From Paenibacillus sp. FSL R7-0337 (GTDB lineage: Bacteria > Bacillota > Bacilli > Paenibacillales > Paenibacillaceae), in NCBI RefSeq assembly GCF_037969875.1, contig NZ_CP150218.1, positions 6,882,001 through 6,946,000 of the forward strand: a stretch of DNA of 64,000 bases, given 5' to 3'. Positions within the stretch are counted from its first letter, which is position 1. Every line of letters starts with the position of its first letter. The notes beneath the pieces were generated by a model. The model made no database searches. It was not told the origin of the DNA and saw only the letters and a list, made by a program, of their open reading frames with translations. The position numbers and the translations under genes were made by a program. This document shows positions 17,910 to 26,359 of this stretch, piece after piece.

Positions 17910-19430
17910 CTATTTCTTTGAGAACAGCTCGATGCTCTGCGTCTCCATAATTGGATTCCAAATGCGCGATACCGATAGGGTAAGCGGCTGCGGATAATCT
18001 GCAGCTTGACTGTCAAAAGATAAACTCATCTCATCAATTCCCGTACCGTCTCCAGAGATCATGGTGCCGCCGAAGTTGATTAGTGGCGTTTCCCGATTGG
18101 CTCTATCATGCACCTGGCCGTTCGCATCGGTGAATTTGTCGTCCAGCCCTGCACCGATGTACTCTGCCTGTACTGCCCCTTGCGAATCAGTATAATAAAA
18201 CATGTTGGTCACCTTACGCCGGAGCAGAATCTCTTCCGCCGTTGCATTATGTTCTTTTTTGGAGGTGACCATTTCCCAATCGTCTGCCGGTGCTTCAATC
18301 ACTTGCTGCTTGTTCAGATCGACCACAAATTTCATATGCTCCGGCTCCAGCGCCGAGATACCGGCAATTTTCAGCGCGATGGAGTCCGGTTGGTTGAGCC
18401 CGGTATACCTGAACACCAGTGTTGCCTGCGAGGAGTCTTTGTACACCTCGGAATTATTGGACGTGATTCTACCCGGATACACCAATTTCTCGGTTTGGCT
18501 CCCGGTTGTTGCGGTCAGAACAGGATTCAGCAGGCTGAAAATCTGTTTGGTGTTCGCCTTGTCATACTCCAGATCGACATAAGTATTGAACGGAGTATAC
18601 TGTACTTGGTGCACTATAATCTGTTGACCGTCCACTGTAAGCGTGCGATTCACAGGCAGCGTGCGCACCTGGTCTTTGAAATCGTCTGGATCAAGCTGAA
18701 ACGATACCTCCAGGCTGGTCCGATACTTGCTGCTGCTGGAAGCGAGCGCCTGTTCGGACGTTCCGGTGAGAATTAGAGTGAACTTCAGATCCTTGGAATC
18801 AGTGATGGAAGCAGGATAGTTGGTGGAATAAATAAAATTCTTGTTTTCGCCAGGCTGAATTCTGGATTCGCCACTGTTCGCTAATTCCAGGGCTGCGCCC
18901 CGATGTGGATATGGAACCTCGAAATCACCGAATTGAATTTTCGTATCCGCAGGAATAACTTCTTGATCCGTACCGTTGTGCACATTGAATAGGATATACA
19001 CTTTACGGCCATCCGTGACGGCGCCATCCACATCCATACGGTATCCTTTGTTTGATGCGCTTTGACGGACCGGCTTTACCAGATTTCGTTCCAGGATGCC
19101 GCCAACCAGCCGGTTCGTTAATGGCTGTCTGCGATAGTCTGCAAAATCATTCCAGCTTGTGGTGCTGACCGCCTGCACTGAACCGCCGAGGACGGAATCG
19201 TCTGTACCTCCGGCCGGTAAGCCGATGGATGAGACAATCACAAAAATAGCTGCGGCCGCGGCTAATACAGCGCCGGCCCCATAGGAATAGAAACGCCGTT
19301 TGCTGCGTTTTTTCCCTTGTGCCATTCCACTGCGCATTGCATTATATATTTTCAATTCCTTAATCTCCTTTGCATGAAGATGGACCTCTTGTGCATCCTG
19401 TTTTAGGACACGCTCTTCTTTTGCTAACAT
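17910..19430 (-). CDS. DUF4179/DUF5643 membrane anti-sigma-like factor
   Basis: 506 residues. ATG 19430 has AGGAGGTG six bases upstream; a GTG three codons earlier overlaps that site and is rejected. A short cytoplasmic N-terminus (about 1-48, basic KKRSKRR end) is followed by one membrane helix (AGAVLAAAAAIFVIVSSIGL) and a large extracellular beta-rich region with the DUF4179 start (SWNDFADYRRQPLTNRLVGG) and a DUF5643-like middle (DQEVIPADTKIQFGDFEVPYP). The gene begins 20 bp after the ECF sigma stop, the standard arrangement for a sigma factor held at the membrane by its cognate sensor. Confidence 0.85.
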   Translation of the reverse strand: MLAKEERVLKQDAQEVHLHAKEIKELKIYNAMRSGMAQGKKRSKRRFYSYGAGAVLAAAAAIFVIVSSIGLPAGGTDDSVLGGSVQAVSTTSWNDFADYRRQPLTNRLVGGILERNLVKPVRQSASNKGYRMDVDGAVTDGRKVYILFNVHNGTDQEVIPADTKIQFGDFEVPYPHRGAALELANSGESRIQPGENKNFIYSTNYPASITDSKDLKFTLILTGTSEQALASSSSKYRTSLEVSFQLDPDDFKDQVRTLPVNRTLTVDGQQIIVHQVQYTPFNTYVDLEYDKANTKQIFSLLNPVLTATTGSQTEKLVYPGRITSNNSEVYKDSSQATLVFRYTGLNQPDSIALKIAGISALEPEHMKFVVDLNKQQVIEAPADDWEMVTSKKEHNATAEEILLRRKVTNMFYYTDSQGAVQAEYIGAGLDDKFTDANGQVHDRANRETPLINFGGTMISGDGTGIDEMSLSFDSQAADYPQPLTLSVSRIWNPIMETQSIELFSKK

Positions 19431-19450
19431 TTCCTTCACCTCCTATTTAC

Positions 19451-19942
19451 TCATAGATATTTCCGCAGCTGCATGAGTCCTTGACGCATCCAGGTTTTGA
19501 TCGTGCCTTCGGGCTTATTCAGTACCTTGGCAATTTCGGTGGTTGTCATATCCTGGTAATATTTGAGCATCACGGCATGCCGGTATTTCGGCTTTAGCCG
19601 GCTCATGGCGCGCTCCAGATCGAGACGATCGCTGCTCTTCATCTCCTGGGTCTCCTCCTCCGGCCTTTCCGTCAGCACAACGCGTTTTTTACGCCTTAGC
19701 TCATCCATGCAGCAGTTGATGGTAATACGGAGTAGCCAAGGTGTGAAGGCCTGCTCGTTCTTAAGCTGTTTGCGCTTCATCCAGGCCCGGCATGAGGCTT
19801 CTTGCACCGCTTCCAGGGCATCTGCTTCTGAGCGCAGATAGCTGTAAGCGAGCGCATACAGTTTACGGTGCTCACTTGCTAGCCGCTCATAGAACACCTC
19901 TTCATCCATCAGCGACAGATCTGCTGTATTGGTTTTGTTCAT
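19451..19942 (-). CDS. ECF-type RNA polymerase sigma factor
   Basis: 163 residues from the ATG at 19942 (GGGGGGA upstream; an ATG five codons earlier is also possible). Region 2 has LYALAYSYLRSEADALEAVQEASCRAW and the -10 recognition helix near FTPWLLRITINCCMDELRRKK; region 4 has KYRHAVMLKYYQDMTTTEIAKVLNKPEGTIKTW, a helix-turn-helix for -35 contact. Belongs to the SigV/SigW-like group-4 sigma family. Co-transcribed with the DUF4179 protein, which probably sequesters it. Regulon unknown; autoregulation from the 250-bp gap upstream is expected, but I could not identify the promoter. Confidence 0.92.
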   Translation of the reverse strand: MNKTNTADLSLMDEEVFYERLASEHRKLYALAYSYLRSEADALEAVQEASCRAWMKRKQLKNEQAFTPWLLRITINCCMDELRRKKRVVLTERPEEETQEMKSSDRLDLERAMSRLKPKYRHAVMLKYYQDMTTTEIAKVLNKPEGTIKTWMRQGLMQLRKYL

Positions 19943-20210
19943 TGTCTTCCCCCCCATTCACCATCCCCTCTTCCTTATTGTGTTGGTCTATGGAAGAAGT
20001 CGTCCTCGAAATATGTTTTTATAAGTAAGACGGAGCTGACCGGAAAAACGATTGATTTTTATTAAAACACATAGAAGATAGGCCAACCAGTAGTTTCTGG
20101 CTGACCTGATAATACATAGACAACATAATTGTCCTACCATTAATATCCAAATCCATGATATTGTTTAATGTAAGCGCTACGATTGTAGCGGAGAACGGGA
20201 GGCGGCCGAT

Positions 20211-21143
20211 ATGAAAGGTTCTCGAGGCTTCAGGCTGTATCTGTTTCTGATCATACTGTGTATAATGCTGGGAGGTTGTTCACGGAACTCAGGCGAAGCG
20301 TCTGAAGAGGCGGCAGACAAGGTTGAGATGGCACCCTTGCAAAGCCCTGGCGTTCAGAATCTGGTTTTTCAAAGTGAGGCCCTGGACCGGGAGATGCGGC
20401 TTAGTGTCTATCTTCCCGCAGGGTACAAGGCTTCTCAGCGTTATCCGGTACTCTATTTCATCCATGGCTATGGCAGCAAAGAAACAGATATGTTCGACGG
20501 GCTGGATATTCAGCAGAATGCCGACCGATTGATAGAGGCCGGTCAGATCGAGCCGCTCATTATCATCGCTCCCCAGATGGACAACAGCTATGGGCTGAAT
20601 GCTGTAGCTAATCCGGGTAATCCCGCATCGCCAAGCGGTGAACGATATGAGGATTATTTGGTCGAGGATGTTGTGAAGTATACAGATACGCATTTCAATA
20701 CTCTGGCTGAGCGCGGTTCCCGCTATATTGGCGGCATATCGATGGGTGGTTTTATCAGCCTGCATTCGGCGTTTTTGCATAGCGATATCTATAGTAAGGT
20801 TGGCGGGCATAGCCCGGCGCTGTTCCTGGATGACTGGTCTCTTGCCGGAGGCGAGAACGGCCTGGTCCAGCTTCTCTATCCGACGGAAGCGCTGCGGCAG
20901 GAGCGTGATCCGCTTCTTTTGGCGCAGAACAGGGACTTATCGAAGTTGAGTATCTACCTGGACTGCGGGGCGGAGGACAGCTACCGGTTCTATGAAGGCA
21001 CAGAGCAGCTGTATACCCTGCTTAAAGGAAAGGGCGTGCCGGTGGAATATCACCTCAGAGCAGGCCAGCATGACGGGGACTATTGGAAGAGCCATATGGA
21101 CGAATATTTGAAGTTCTATGCCGGGAGGACGAAGGGATCATGA
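20211..21143 (+). CDS. lipoprotein esterase (esterase D/feruloyl-esterase-like alpha/beta hydrolase)
   Basis: 310 residues. Lipobox LGGC at residues about 20-23 after a hydrophobic signal marks an exported lipoprotein. The body is a PF00756 'putative esterase' fold: YPVLYFIHGYGSKETD (oxyanion region), GGISMGGFISL with the nucleophile serine in GxSxG, an acid in LDCGAEDSYRF and the final histidine in RAGQHDGDYW. It should hydrolyse esters at the cell surface. First gene of a three-gene unit: its TGA overlaps the next start as ATGA, so translation is coupled. Confidence 0.86.
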   Translation: MKGSRGFRLYLFLIILCIMLGGCSRNSGEASEEAADKVEMAPLQSPGVQNLVFQSEALDREMRLSVYLPAGYKASQRYPVLYFIHGYGSKETDMFDGLDIQQNADRLIEAGQIEPLIIIAPQMDNSYGLNAVANPGNPASPSGERYEDYLVEDVVKYTDTHFNTLAERGSRYIGGISMGGFISLHSAFLHSDIYSKVGGHSPALFLDDWSLAGGENGLVQLLYPTEALRQERDPLLLAQNRDLSKLSIYLDCGAEDSYRFYEGTEQLYTLLKGKGVPVEYHLRAGQHDGDYWKSHMDEYLKFYAGRTKGS

Positions 21144-22162
21144 CGCTAACGAATTACAATTTGAATTTTGAAAAGCTGTGTGCTACATATAAGTTGGGCT
21201 TACTGAGTGGGGTGCCGGAGCAAATCTCCGGCGGTTTCCTCCACCGGATGTATCGTGTGACCACGAATCAGGCAGAGTATGCAGTGAAGGCGCTCAACCC
21301 GCAGCTCATGCGGAAGGAAGCTGTGATGAACAACATGATAGCAGCCGAGAAGGTAGCCGTGCAGGCCCGCAGGCAGGGAGTGAGCGCACTTCCTGCACTT
21401 CTCCATGAGGGAAGCTGTATACATGAAGCGGACGGGCAATATTATCTGCTGTTCCCTTGGATAGAAGGCCGTTCCGTCTCTGCGGCTGAAGCGGGGCTGG
21501 AGCACTGCATTCTGATCGGACAAGCTCTGGCTGACATCCATGCGGCGGATTTCACCCCCCTCCATAACGAGCTCCAAAGGGACAGCACAGCGGAGAAATT
21601 GCGGACAGATTGGCTGGGGTATGCCTTGCAGGGTGAAGCAATGGGCCTCTCGTGGGCTGTACCCCTTAAGGCTAATCTGGACAAGCTAAGCTGCTATGGC
21701 AAGCAGGTCAATGCCGCTATGACGGTCCTTGGCGGGAACAGAGTCATCAGCCACCGGGATCTGGACCCGAAGAATGTACTGTGGAGCTCTGAAGGTCAGC
21801 CCGTGATCATTGACTGGGAGGCCGCAGGCTGGGTTAACCCGGCGCAGGAGCTGATGGAAGTAGCGCTCTATTGGTCAGACTTTGAGAGTGGTCACATCCG
21901 TATGGCAGATTTCTGTGCAGTGATTCATGCTTACCGTAATCAAGGGGGAGAGATTACTGATCCCTGGCCAGAAGTGCTGAGCAGCGGCTTCCACGGTAAA
22001 ATAGGCTGGCTGGAGTATAGCATTCGGCGGTCTCTGGGACTGGAAGGGCCGGATATTTCCGAGCGGGAGCTTGGAACGAGCCAAGTACTGCCTACCCTGC
22101 AAGCGCTGAATGACTATGCCGGTTTCATTCCGGTATGCCTGCAATGGCTTGAAGATCTATGA
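21140..22162 (+). CDS. aminoglycoside phosphotransferase-family kinase-like protein
   Basis: 340 residues from the ATG at 21140, which overlaps the previous stop (ATGA); an in-frame codon at 21083 lies inside the esterase gene and is rejected. Kinase fold of the APH/choline-kinase group: lysine in YAVKALNPQL, Brenner-type catalytic loop VISHRDLDPKNVLW (HxDxxxxN), and the metal-binding IDWEAAGWVNP. It phosphorylates a small hydroxylated substrate or is an orphan relative; resistance function is not implied. Coupled to the esterase upstream and probably to the DUF1801 gene 26 bp downstream. Confidence 0.86.
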   Translation: MTLTNYNLNFEKLCATYKLGLLSGVPEQISGGFLHRMYRVTTNQAEYAVKALNPQLMRKEAVMNNMIAAEKVAVQARRQGVSALPALLHEGSCIHEADGQYYLLFPWIEGRSVSAAEAGLEHCILIGQALADIHAADFTPLHNELQRDSTAEKLRTDWLGYALQGEAMGLSWAVPLKANLDKLSCYGKQVNAAMTVLGGNRVISHRDLDPKNVLWSSEGQPVIIDWEAAGWVNPAQELMEVALYWSDFESGHIRMADFCAVIHAYRNQGGEITDPWPEVLSSGFHGKIGWLEYSIRRSLGLEGPDISERELGTSQVLPTLQALNDYAGFIPVCLQWLEDL

Positions 22163-22188
22163 ACCAACCCAAGGGAGATGAAGCGTAA

Positions 22189-22575
22189 GTGGACAAGAAT
22201 AAAGTTACCTATGAATCGGTTGACCAGTATATTGCAGACTTTGCGCCGGAGGTCCAGGAGCTTCTGCAGAGCTTGCGTAAGGTCATTTCGGAAGCTGCGC
22301 CAGAGGCAGTGGAGAAGATCAGCTACCAGATGCCGACCTGGTTCCTGCATAAGAATCTGGTGCATTTTGCCGCCTTCAAGAATCATATTGGGTTCTATCC
22401 TGCACCCCGGGGAATTGAAGCCTTCAAGGAGGAGCTAGCGCAGTACAAAGGAGCCAAAGGGTCGGTACAGTTCCCCATCAAGGAGCCGCTCCCCTATGAT
22501 CTCATTGCCAGAATCGTCAAATTCAGAGTGGAGGAGAATCAGCAGCAGGCCGCAGAGAAGGGGAAGAAGAAATAA
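22189..22575 (+). CDS. DUF1801-family protein
   Basis: 128 residues, GTG start with GGGAGATG about 7 bases upstream. Matches the DUF1801/YdhG pattern: SVDQYIADFAPEVQELLQSLRKVI, then APEAVEKISYQMPTWFL and FAAFKNHIGFYPAP. The family includes the proposed frataxin-like B. subtilis YdhG, but a general function is not established. Lys-rich tail (GKKK). Last gene of the esterase-kinase operon, followed by a hairpin. Confidence 0.87.
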   Translation: MDKNKVTYESVDQYIADFAPEVQELLQSLRKVISEAAPEAVEKISYQMPTWFLHKNLVHFAAFKNHIGFYPAPRGIEAFKEELAQYKGAKGSVQFPIKEPLPYDLIARIVKFRVEENQQQAAEKGKKK

Positions 22576-22605
22576 GAGAGCGTGCTCATATCGATCCAAC
22601 TTAAA

Positions 22606-22656
22606 ATTAGGGGCTGTCCCGAAGCCATGAAGTGGCTACTTGGGACAGCCCCTAAT
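22606..22656. terminator. long palindrome between convergent genes
   Basis: ATTAGGGGCTGTCCC (22606-22620) and its perfect complement (22642-22656) enclose a second stem AGCCA/TGGCT. No T run follows, so it could be a bidirectional terminator or a copy of a dispersed palindromic repeat. Confidence 0.6.
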
Positions 22657-22718
22657 AGTTGACGCTGTGCTTGATGGTGAATGTAACTTAATTGTATTCG
22701 GTGTATGAATCCTCGCCC

Positions 22719-24410
22719 CTACAGCGCCTTATCGTCTATGCTGTTCAACCAGCCCTCAATCTCACCGATGACAGAGCCGATACAGCCATCCTCGAACGGG
22801 GAGGTTAAACCGGCAAGCTTCACCAGCTCCGTGAATGAGCGGCTGCCTCCGGCCTGGCAGAGCTTCAGATAATCCGGCCAGGCCGAGGTGAAGTCCTCAT
22901 TCGAGCGTTTCCAGAACTGGAAGGCGCAGAGCTGGGCCAGGGTATAGTCGATATAGTAGAACGGGGAGCGGAAGATATGGGCCTGCTTATGCCAGAAGCC
23001 GCCTTGCTCCAGATAAGCATTGCCGTCATAATCACGGTGGGGCAGATATTTTCGCTCAATGTCCCGCCAAGCCTGTTTGCGTTCCTGCGGTGTAGCTTCG
23101 GGATGCTCGTACACAAAATGCTGGAATTCATCCACAGATACGCCGTAAGGAATGAACTCCAGACTGTCCGCCAGGTGGTTGAAGCGGTACTTGTCCGCCT
23201 CCTCCTTGAAGAACAGGTCCATCCATGGCCAGGCGAAGAACTCCATACTCATCGAATGAATCTCAGCGGCTTCGGAGGTTGGGAATGCATATTCAGGAAC
23301 CTCCATATTCCGGCTGGAATACGCCTGGAACGCATGCCCGACCTCATGGGTCAGCACATCGATATCCCCGGAGGTACCATTGAAGTTGGAGAAAATAAAC
23401 GGAGCACGGTAGTCGCTGAAGAAGGTGCAGTAGCCGCCGAATTCCTTGCCTTTTTTGCTGACCAGATCCATCAGCCCGTTCTCCTGCATGAAGCTGAAGA
23501 ATTCACCGGTCTGCGGGGACATCTCCTGGTACATCTTCGCACCATTCGCCACGATCCAGTCCGGGTCGCCCTTAGGGGTAGCGTTGCCGGAATTGAACTT
23601 AATACCCTCATCGTAAAATTTCAGTCCGTCCAGCTGAAGGCGTTCGCGCTGGCGCTGCTTCAGCTTCCCCGCAACCGGCACGATATGCTCATGCACCTGC
23701 TTGCGGAAGCCCGCCACCATCTCAGCATTATAATCGGTACGTCCCATCCGGTCATACCCGAGCTCCACGAAGCTCTTGTATCCCAGCTTGGCAGCGATTC
23801 CTGCCCGGACCTTCACCAGCTCGTCATAGATCCGGTCGAATTCGGGTTCATGCTCTGCCATGAAGGCATTACGGGCCTCGAATACGCCTTTGCGAACTTC
23901 ACGGTCCGTGGAAGAATCGAACGGAATCAGCTGTGCCAGCGTGCGTTCTTCGCCCTGGAACACGATTTTGGCGGACGCGATCAATTGGGAGTATTCGGAG
24001 GACAGCTTATTCTCCAGTTGCAGATCTTCAATTACTTCAGGACTGAAGGTGCGTAGTGAGATCTCGGCCAAGCTTAGGAGCTGTGTTCCCCATACCTGCT
24101 CGAACTCGGCTCTGTACTTGGAATTGACAAGGGCTCTGTAGTAATCCGTGATGTATTCCTGGATCACCGGTCCGGTCTCGTCCATATAATCCTGTTCTGC
24201 CTTGTAGAATGCATCCTCCGTATCGATGGAGTGGCGGACACTCACGAGGGTCTCCATCGTATCGAAGCGGCTGCGCAGCTTATTGATTGCTGCCACGGCA
24301 GCCTTCTGCTCCTCCAGATTGCCTGTCTCCAGGTCCTTTAGCAGAGTGGTGAACTCCTGCTTGAATTGCTCCACATCCGGCCGTTCGTATACATATTCTG
24401 AGAATTTCAT
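22719..24410 (-). CDS. M3-family oligoendopeptidase
   Basis: 563 residues, the normal length of M3B oligopeptidases. Zinc motif HEVGH at residues 355-359 (histidines and catalytic glutamate intact) with the third ligand expected in EIHSMSMEFF about 25 residues on. Starts MKFSEYVYERPDVEQFK; the coiled N-terminal lobe precedes the catalytic domain. No signal peptide: it should trim short peptides in the cytosol. Stands alone; its upstream side is a 380-bp gap with a short leader ORF on the other strand. Confidence 0.93.
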   Translation of the reverse strand: MKFSEYVYERPDVEQFKQEFTTLLKDLETGNLEEQKAAVAAINKLRSRFDTMETLVSVRHSIDTEDAFYKAEQDYMDETGPVIQEYITDYYRALVNSKYRAEFEQVWGTQLLSLAEISLRTFSPEVIEDLQLENKLSSEYSQLIASAKIVFQGEERTLAQLIPFDSSTDREVRKGVFEARNAFMAEHEPEFDRIYDELVKVRAGIAAKLGYKSFVELGYDRMGRTDYNAEMVAGFRKQVHEHIVPVAGKLKQRQRERLQLDGLKFYDEGIKFNSGNATPKGDPDWIVANGAKMYQEMSPQTGEFFSFMQENGLMDLVSKKGKEFGGYCTFFSDYRAPFIFSNFNGTSGDIDVLTHEVGHAFQAYSSRNMEVPEYAFPTSEAAEIHSMSMEFFAWPWMDLFFKEEADKYRFNHLADSLEFIPYGVSVDEFQHFVYEHPEATPQERKQAWRDIERKYLPHRDYDGNAYLEQGGFWHKQAHIFRSPFYYIDYTLAQLCAFQFWKRSNEDFTSAWPDYLKLCQAGGSRSFTELVKLAGLTSPFEDGCIGSVIGEIEGWLNSIDDKAL

Positions 24411-24614
24411 TTGCTGTATCGCATCCTTTCTTTACCATATAGTTTCTATTATATAATCGGCGCCCGCAAAAAACTAATGTTCTTCCGGTAATATTTGATT
24501 ATAGCTAAACGCTATACTTCTGGCACAGTGCACATCCGTTGTTGAACCAATATGGAAATTATTCTAGAATAGAGTTAATCTGCACCAATTCCAGAATCCC
24601 GGGAGGTGATGGCC

Positions 24615-24671
24615 ATGTTTCGGATGAGTCAGTATGTGAACGGCACGCTCCATGCAAAGCCTGTGAAATAA
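24615..24671 (+). CDS. possible 18-residue leader peptide
   Basis: ATG at 24615 (or 24609) with GGGAGGTG upstream and stop at 24669-24671, ending HAKPVK. It lies 119 bp before the CD3324 gene, on the same strand. An inverted repeat, GCTCCATGC (24647-24655) and GCATGGAGC (24688-24696), overlaps its end, the layout of an attenuator, but no T run follows. Coding status uncertain. Confidence 0.35.
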   Translation: MFRMSQYVNGTLHAKPVK

Positions 24672-24790
24672 CTAAGGCGAAATCTTGGCATGGAGCGGAT
24701 TTATTCGCCTGAAGTATGTTTTAAGTAATACAGTTATTTACACAGGCTTTGCCCTTAAAAGATTAATAAATTTTAAGGAGCGAGCCAGAT

Positions 24791-25066
24791 ATGCAATGTG
24801 TAAATGCAGCAAAGCTGTTGCCAGACCACCTGCTGAAGGAGATTCAGCAATATATTCAAGGGGAAGCCCTGTATATCCCAACCTGCAAGAGTAAACGCAG
24901 AAAATGGGGCGAAAGCTCAGGGGCAGCCGATTACTATAAAGTCCGCAATGCTGAGATCCGTAGCCGCTTCCAAAAAGGTGCAGAGTTGGACCAATTGTGT
25001 GAGCAATACGGCTTATCTATCGATAGCATCCGTAAAATTGTATATTCCAAGAACCCGCAGAGCTGA
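24791..25066 (+). CDS. CD3324-family helix-turn-helix protein
   Basis: 91 residues, ATG after AAGGAGCGAGCCAGAT. Matches the CD3324 family: QCVNAAKLLPDHLLKEIQQYIQGEALYIP at the N-terminus, a KWGESSGA linker, then a helix-turn-helix IRSRFQKGAELDQLCEQYGLSIDSIRKIV. Probably a small DNA-binding regulator in the cytosol; targets unknown. Preceded by a 380-bp non-coding leader that holds a short ORF and a hairpin. Confidence 0.82.
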   Translation: MQCVNAAKLLPDHLLKEIQQYIQGEALYIPTCKSKRRKWGESSGAADYYKVRNAEIRSRFQKGAELDQLCEQYGLSIDSIRKIVYSKNPQS

Positions 25067-25080
25067 TCTGCGGGTTTTTT
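25052..25080 (+). terminator. intrinsic terminator overlapping the CD3324 stop codon
   Basis: AACCCGCAGA (25052-25061) pairs with TCTGCGGGTT (25067-25076), followed by T's. The stop codon (25064-25066) is in the loop, so termination and translation end overlap. Confidence 0.88.
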
Positions 25081-25210
25081 GCTGCTTATATAACACGGCG
25101 TCGTCGGCTGAAGCCTGCAATTAGGCGGACCAGTTAGAGAGCCAACCAAGGAATTGAACCAACCAAACCTGCAGCTTGAACCCGCCAGAGTGCAGCTTGC
25201 GCAAAGGCCA

Positions 25211-25239
25211 TTGTATAAGTCTTTTGACAAAAATATACT
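25211..25239 (+). promoter_or_regulatory. sigma-A promoter of the LytTR-DUF3021 unit
   Basis: -35 TTGTAT (25211-25216), 17-bp spacer, -10 TATACT (25234-25239). About 30 bp before the GTG start of the LytTR gene. A second TTGACA lies in the spacer at the wrong distance. Confidence 0.65.
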
Positions 25240-25274
25240 GTAGTTGTAGGGAGAGAATGCAGGAGGCGGTGGCG

Positions 25275-25712
25275 GTGAAAATCACGATTGAGCAGGTTCC
25301 GGAGGACGGTGAGCCTGAAATTATTCTGAGGTGCAATGACCCGGATGAAGACTTGCTGGCGCTGATCCACTCGGTGAACGCAGGCCCCAGGAAGCTGATT
25401 GGTATGACCGGGCTACAGATGCACATCATCCATCCGTGTGATGTCTATTACTTCGAGGCGGTGGACCATAAGGTGTTCATCTACTGCCAGGAGAAGGTGT
25501 ATGAGTCGAGGCTGAAGCTGTATGAGCTGGAGACGGAGTATGAGTCTGGTGATTTTTTCAGGGCCTCCAAATCCAGCATCCTGAATGTGGCCAAGATCGA
25601 GTCGCTCCGCCCGGTGCTCTACGGAAGATACGAGGCGCTGCTGCACAACGGTGAGAAAGTCCACATCTCCAGACAATATGTCCCGGTGCTCAAACGGAAG
25701 TTAGGGTTATAG
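25275..25712 (+). CDS. LytTR-domain DNA-binding regulator
   Basis: 145 residues from GTG 25275 with AGGAGGCGG upstream; the longer frame from 25176 has no site. After a short N-terminal part (KITIEQVPEDGEPEIILRC) comes a LytTR domain: IHPCDVYYFEAVDHKVFIYC, then SGDFFRASKSSILNVAKIESL and the C-terminal VHISRQYVPVLKRKLGL. No receiver domain, so it is the stand-alone type that typically pairs with DUF3021 membrane proteins. The next gene is exactly that, 34 bp downstream. Probably autoregulates. Confidence 0.88.
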   Translation: MKITIEQVPEDGEPEIILRCNDPDEDLLALIHSVNAGPRKLIGMTGLQMHIIHPCDVYYFEAVDHKVFIYCQEKVYESRLKLYELETEYESGDFFRASKSSILNVAKIESLRPVLYGRYEALLHNGEKVHISRQYVPVLKRKLGL

Positions 25713-25746
25713 CTGTGCTGTCAAGACTTGAATAGGAGGGAAACTC

Positions 25747-26202
25747 ATGATTACAACCAGAAAGTATGTGTCTTTGTTCGTGAAGGATCTGCTGGTGGCT
25801 TGCGGGGGGCTGATGGTGCTTGCGGCGGTTGTGCTGGCTCTGAATGCTACGGAGATGATCCGGGGCTCGCTGCTGGTGCAGCTGTTCCTGGGGGCGGCTG
25901 CTTTTACCTGCTTCCGGTATGCGCTGGTGAATACGTATGAGGTAGATCCCAAAGTGCAGACGATCAGCTTCTATCTCTGCTTCATCCTTGCGGATGTGCT
26001 GGTAATTCTCTGGCTGTGGCAGTTCGCGGACGGCCCGCTAATGGATAAGGGAGTGCTGGTACCGTTCGTCATTGTCATTCTGGTGGTCAAAACTATGGTG
26101 TACGCAATGATGCACATCGACGGGAAACGGGAAGCCAAGCAGCTTAATCAGAAGCTGAATGAGTATAAGCAGAGCGGAGATCAAGGAGACAAAGAGCTTT
26201 AG
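25747..26202 (+). CDS. DUF3021 membrane protein
   Basis: 151 residues with four hydrophobic segments (about 11-30, 41-58, 74-91, 100-122) and a charged C-terminal tail rich in Lys/Gln/Asn. DUF3021 proteins are the membrane partners of LytTR regulators in Firmicutes and may inhibit them. AGGAGGGAAACTC precedes the ATG. It forms an operon with the LytTR gene and ends at a terminator. Confidence 0.84.
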   Translation: MITTRKYVSLFVKDLLVACGGLMVLAAVVLALNATEMIRGSLLVQLFLGAAAFTCFRYALVNTYEVDPKVQTISFYLCFILADVLVILWLWQFADGPLMDKGVLVPFVIVILVVKTMVYAMMHIDGKREAKQLNQKLNEYKQSGDQGDKEL

Positions 26203-26227
26203 GAAGCTCTTGTGATAGGGAACATGA

Positions 26228-26266
26228 AAGCCATCTTGGAGGGGAGGCGGCCCGGGTGGCTTTTTT
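26228..26266 (+). terminator. intrinsic terminator of the LytTR-DUF3021 operon
   Basis: AAGCCA (26228-26233) pairs with TGGCTT (26257-26262), with further G-C pairing inside, and six T follow. Confidence 0.7.
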
Positions 26267-26359
26267 GGCGCTGAGAAAGCTTGGGAATTTCTGTTACCTT
26301 ATGCAGTCTGAAACGTAATAAGCCAAATGCTATACATAATATTCCATGGAGATGATCTA

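Noticed and set aside
20169..20182. CcpA cre-like site before the esterase gene
   Set aside because: Resembles TGWAANCGNTNWCA but misses two defining positions, and part of it is a short hairpin; not strong enough to list.
19958..20210. ECF promoter for autoregulation of the sigma/anti-sigma operon
   Set aside because: No convincing AAC/CGT-type -35/-10 pair could be identified by eye.
22977..24056. 359-codon forward frame
   Set aside because: Fully antisense to the M3 peptidase, which has its zinc motif and ribosome binding site; the frame shows only mirrored codon bias.
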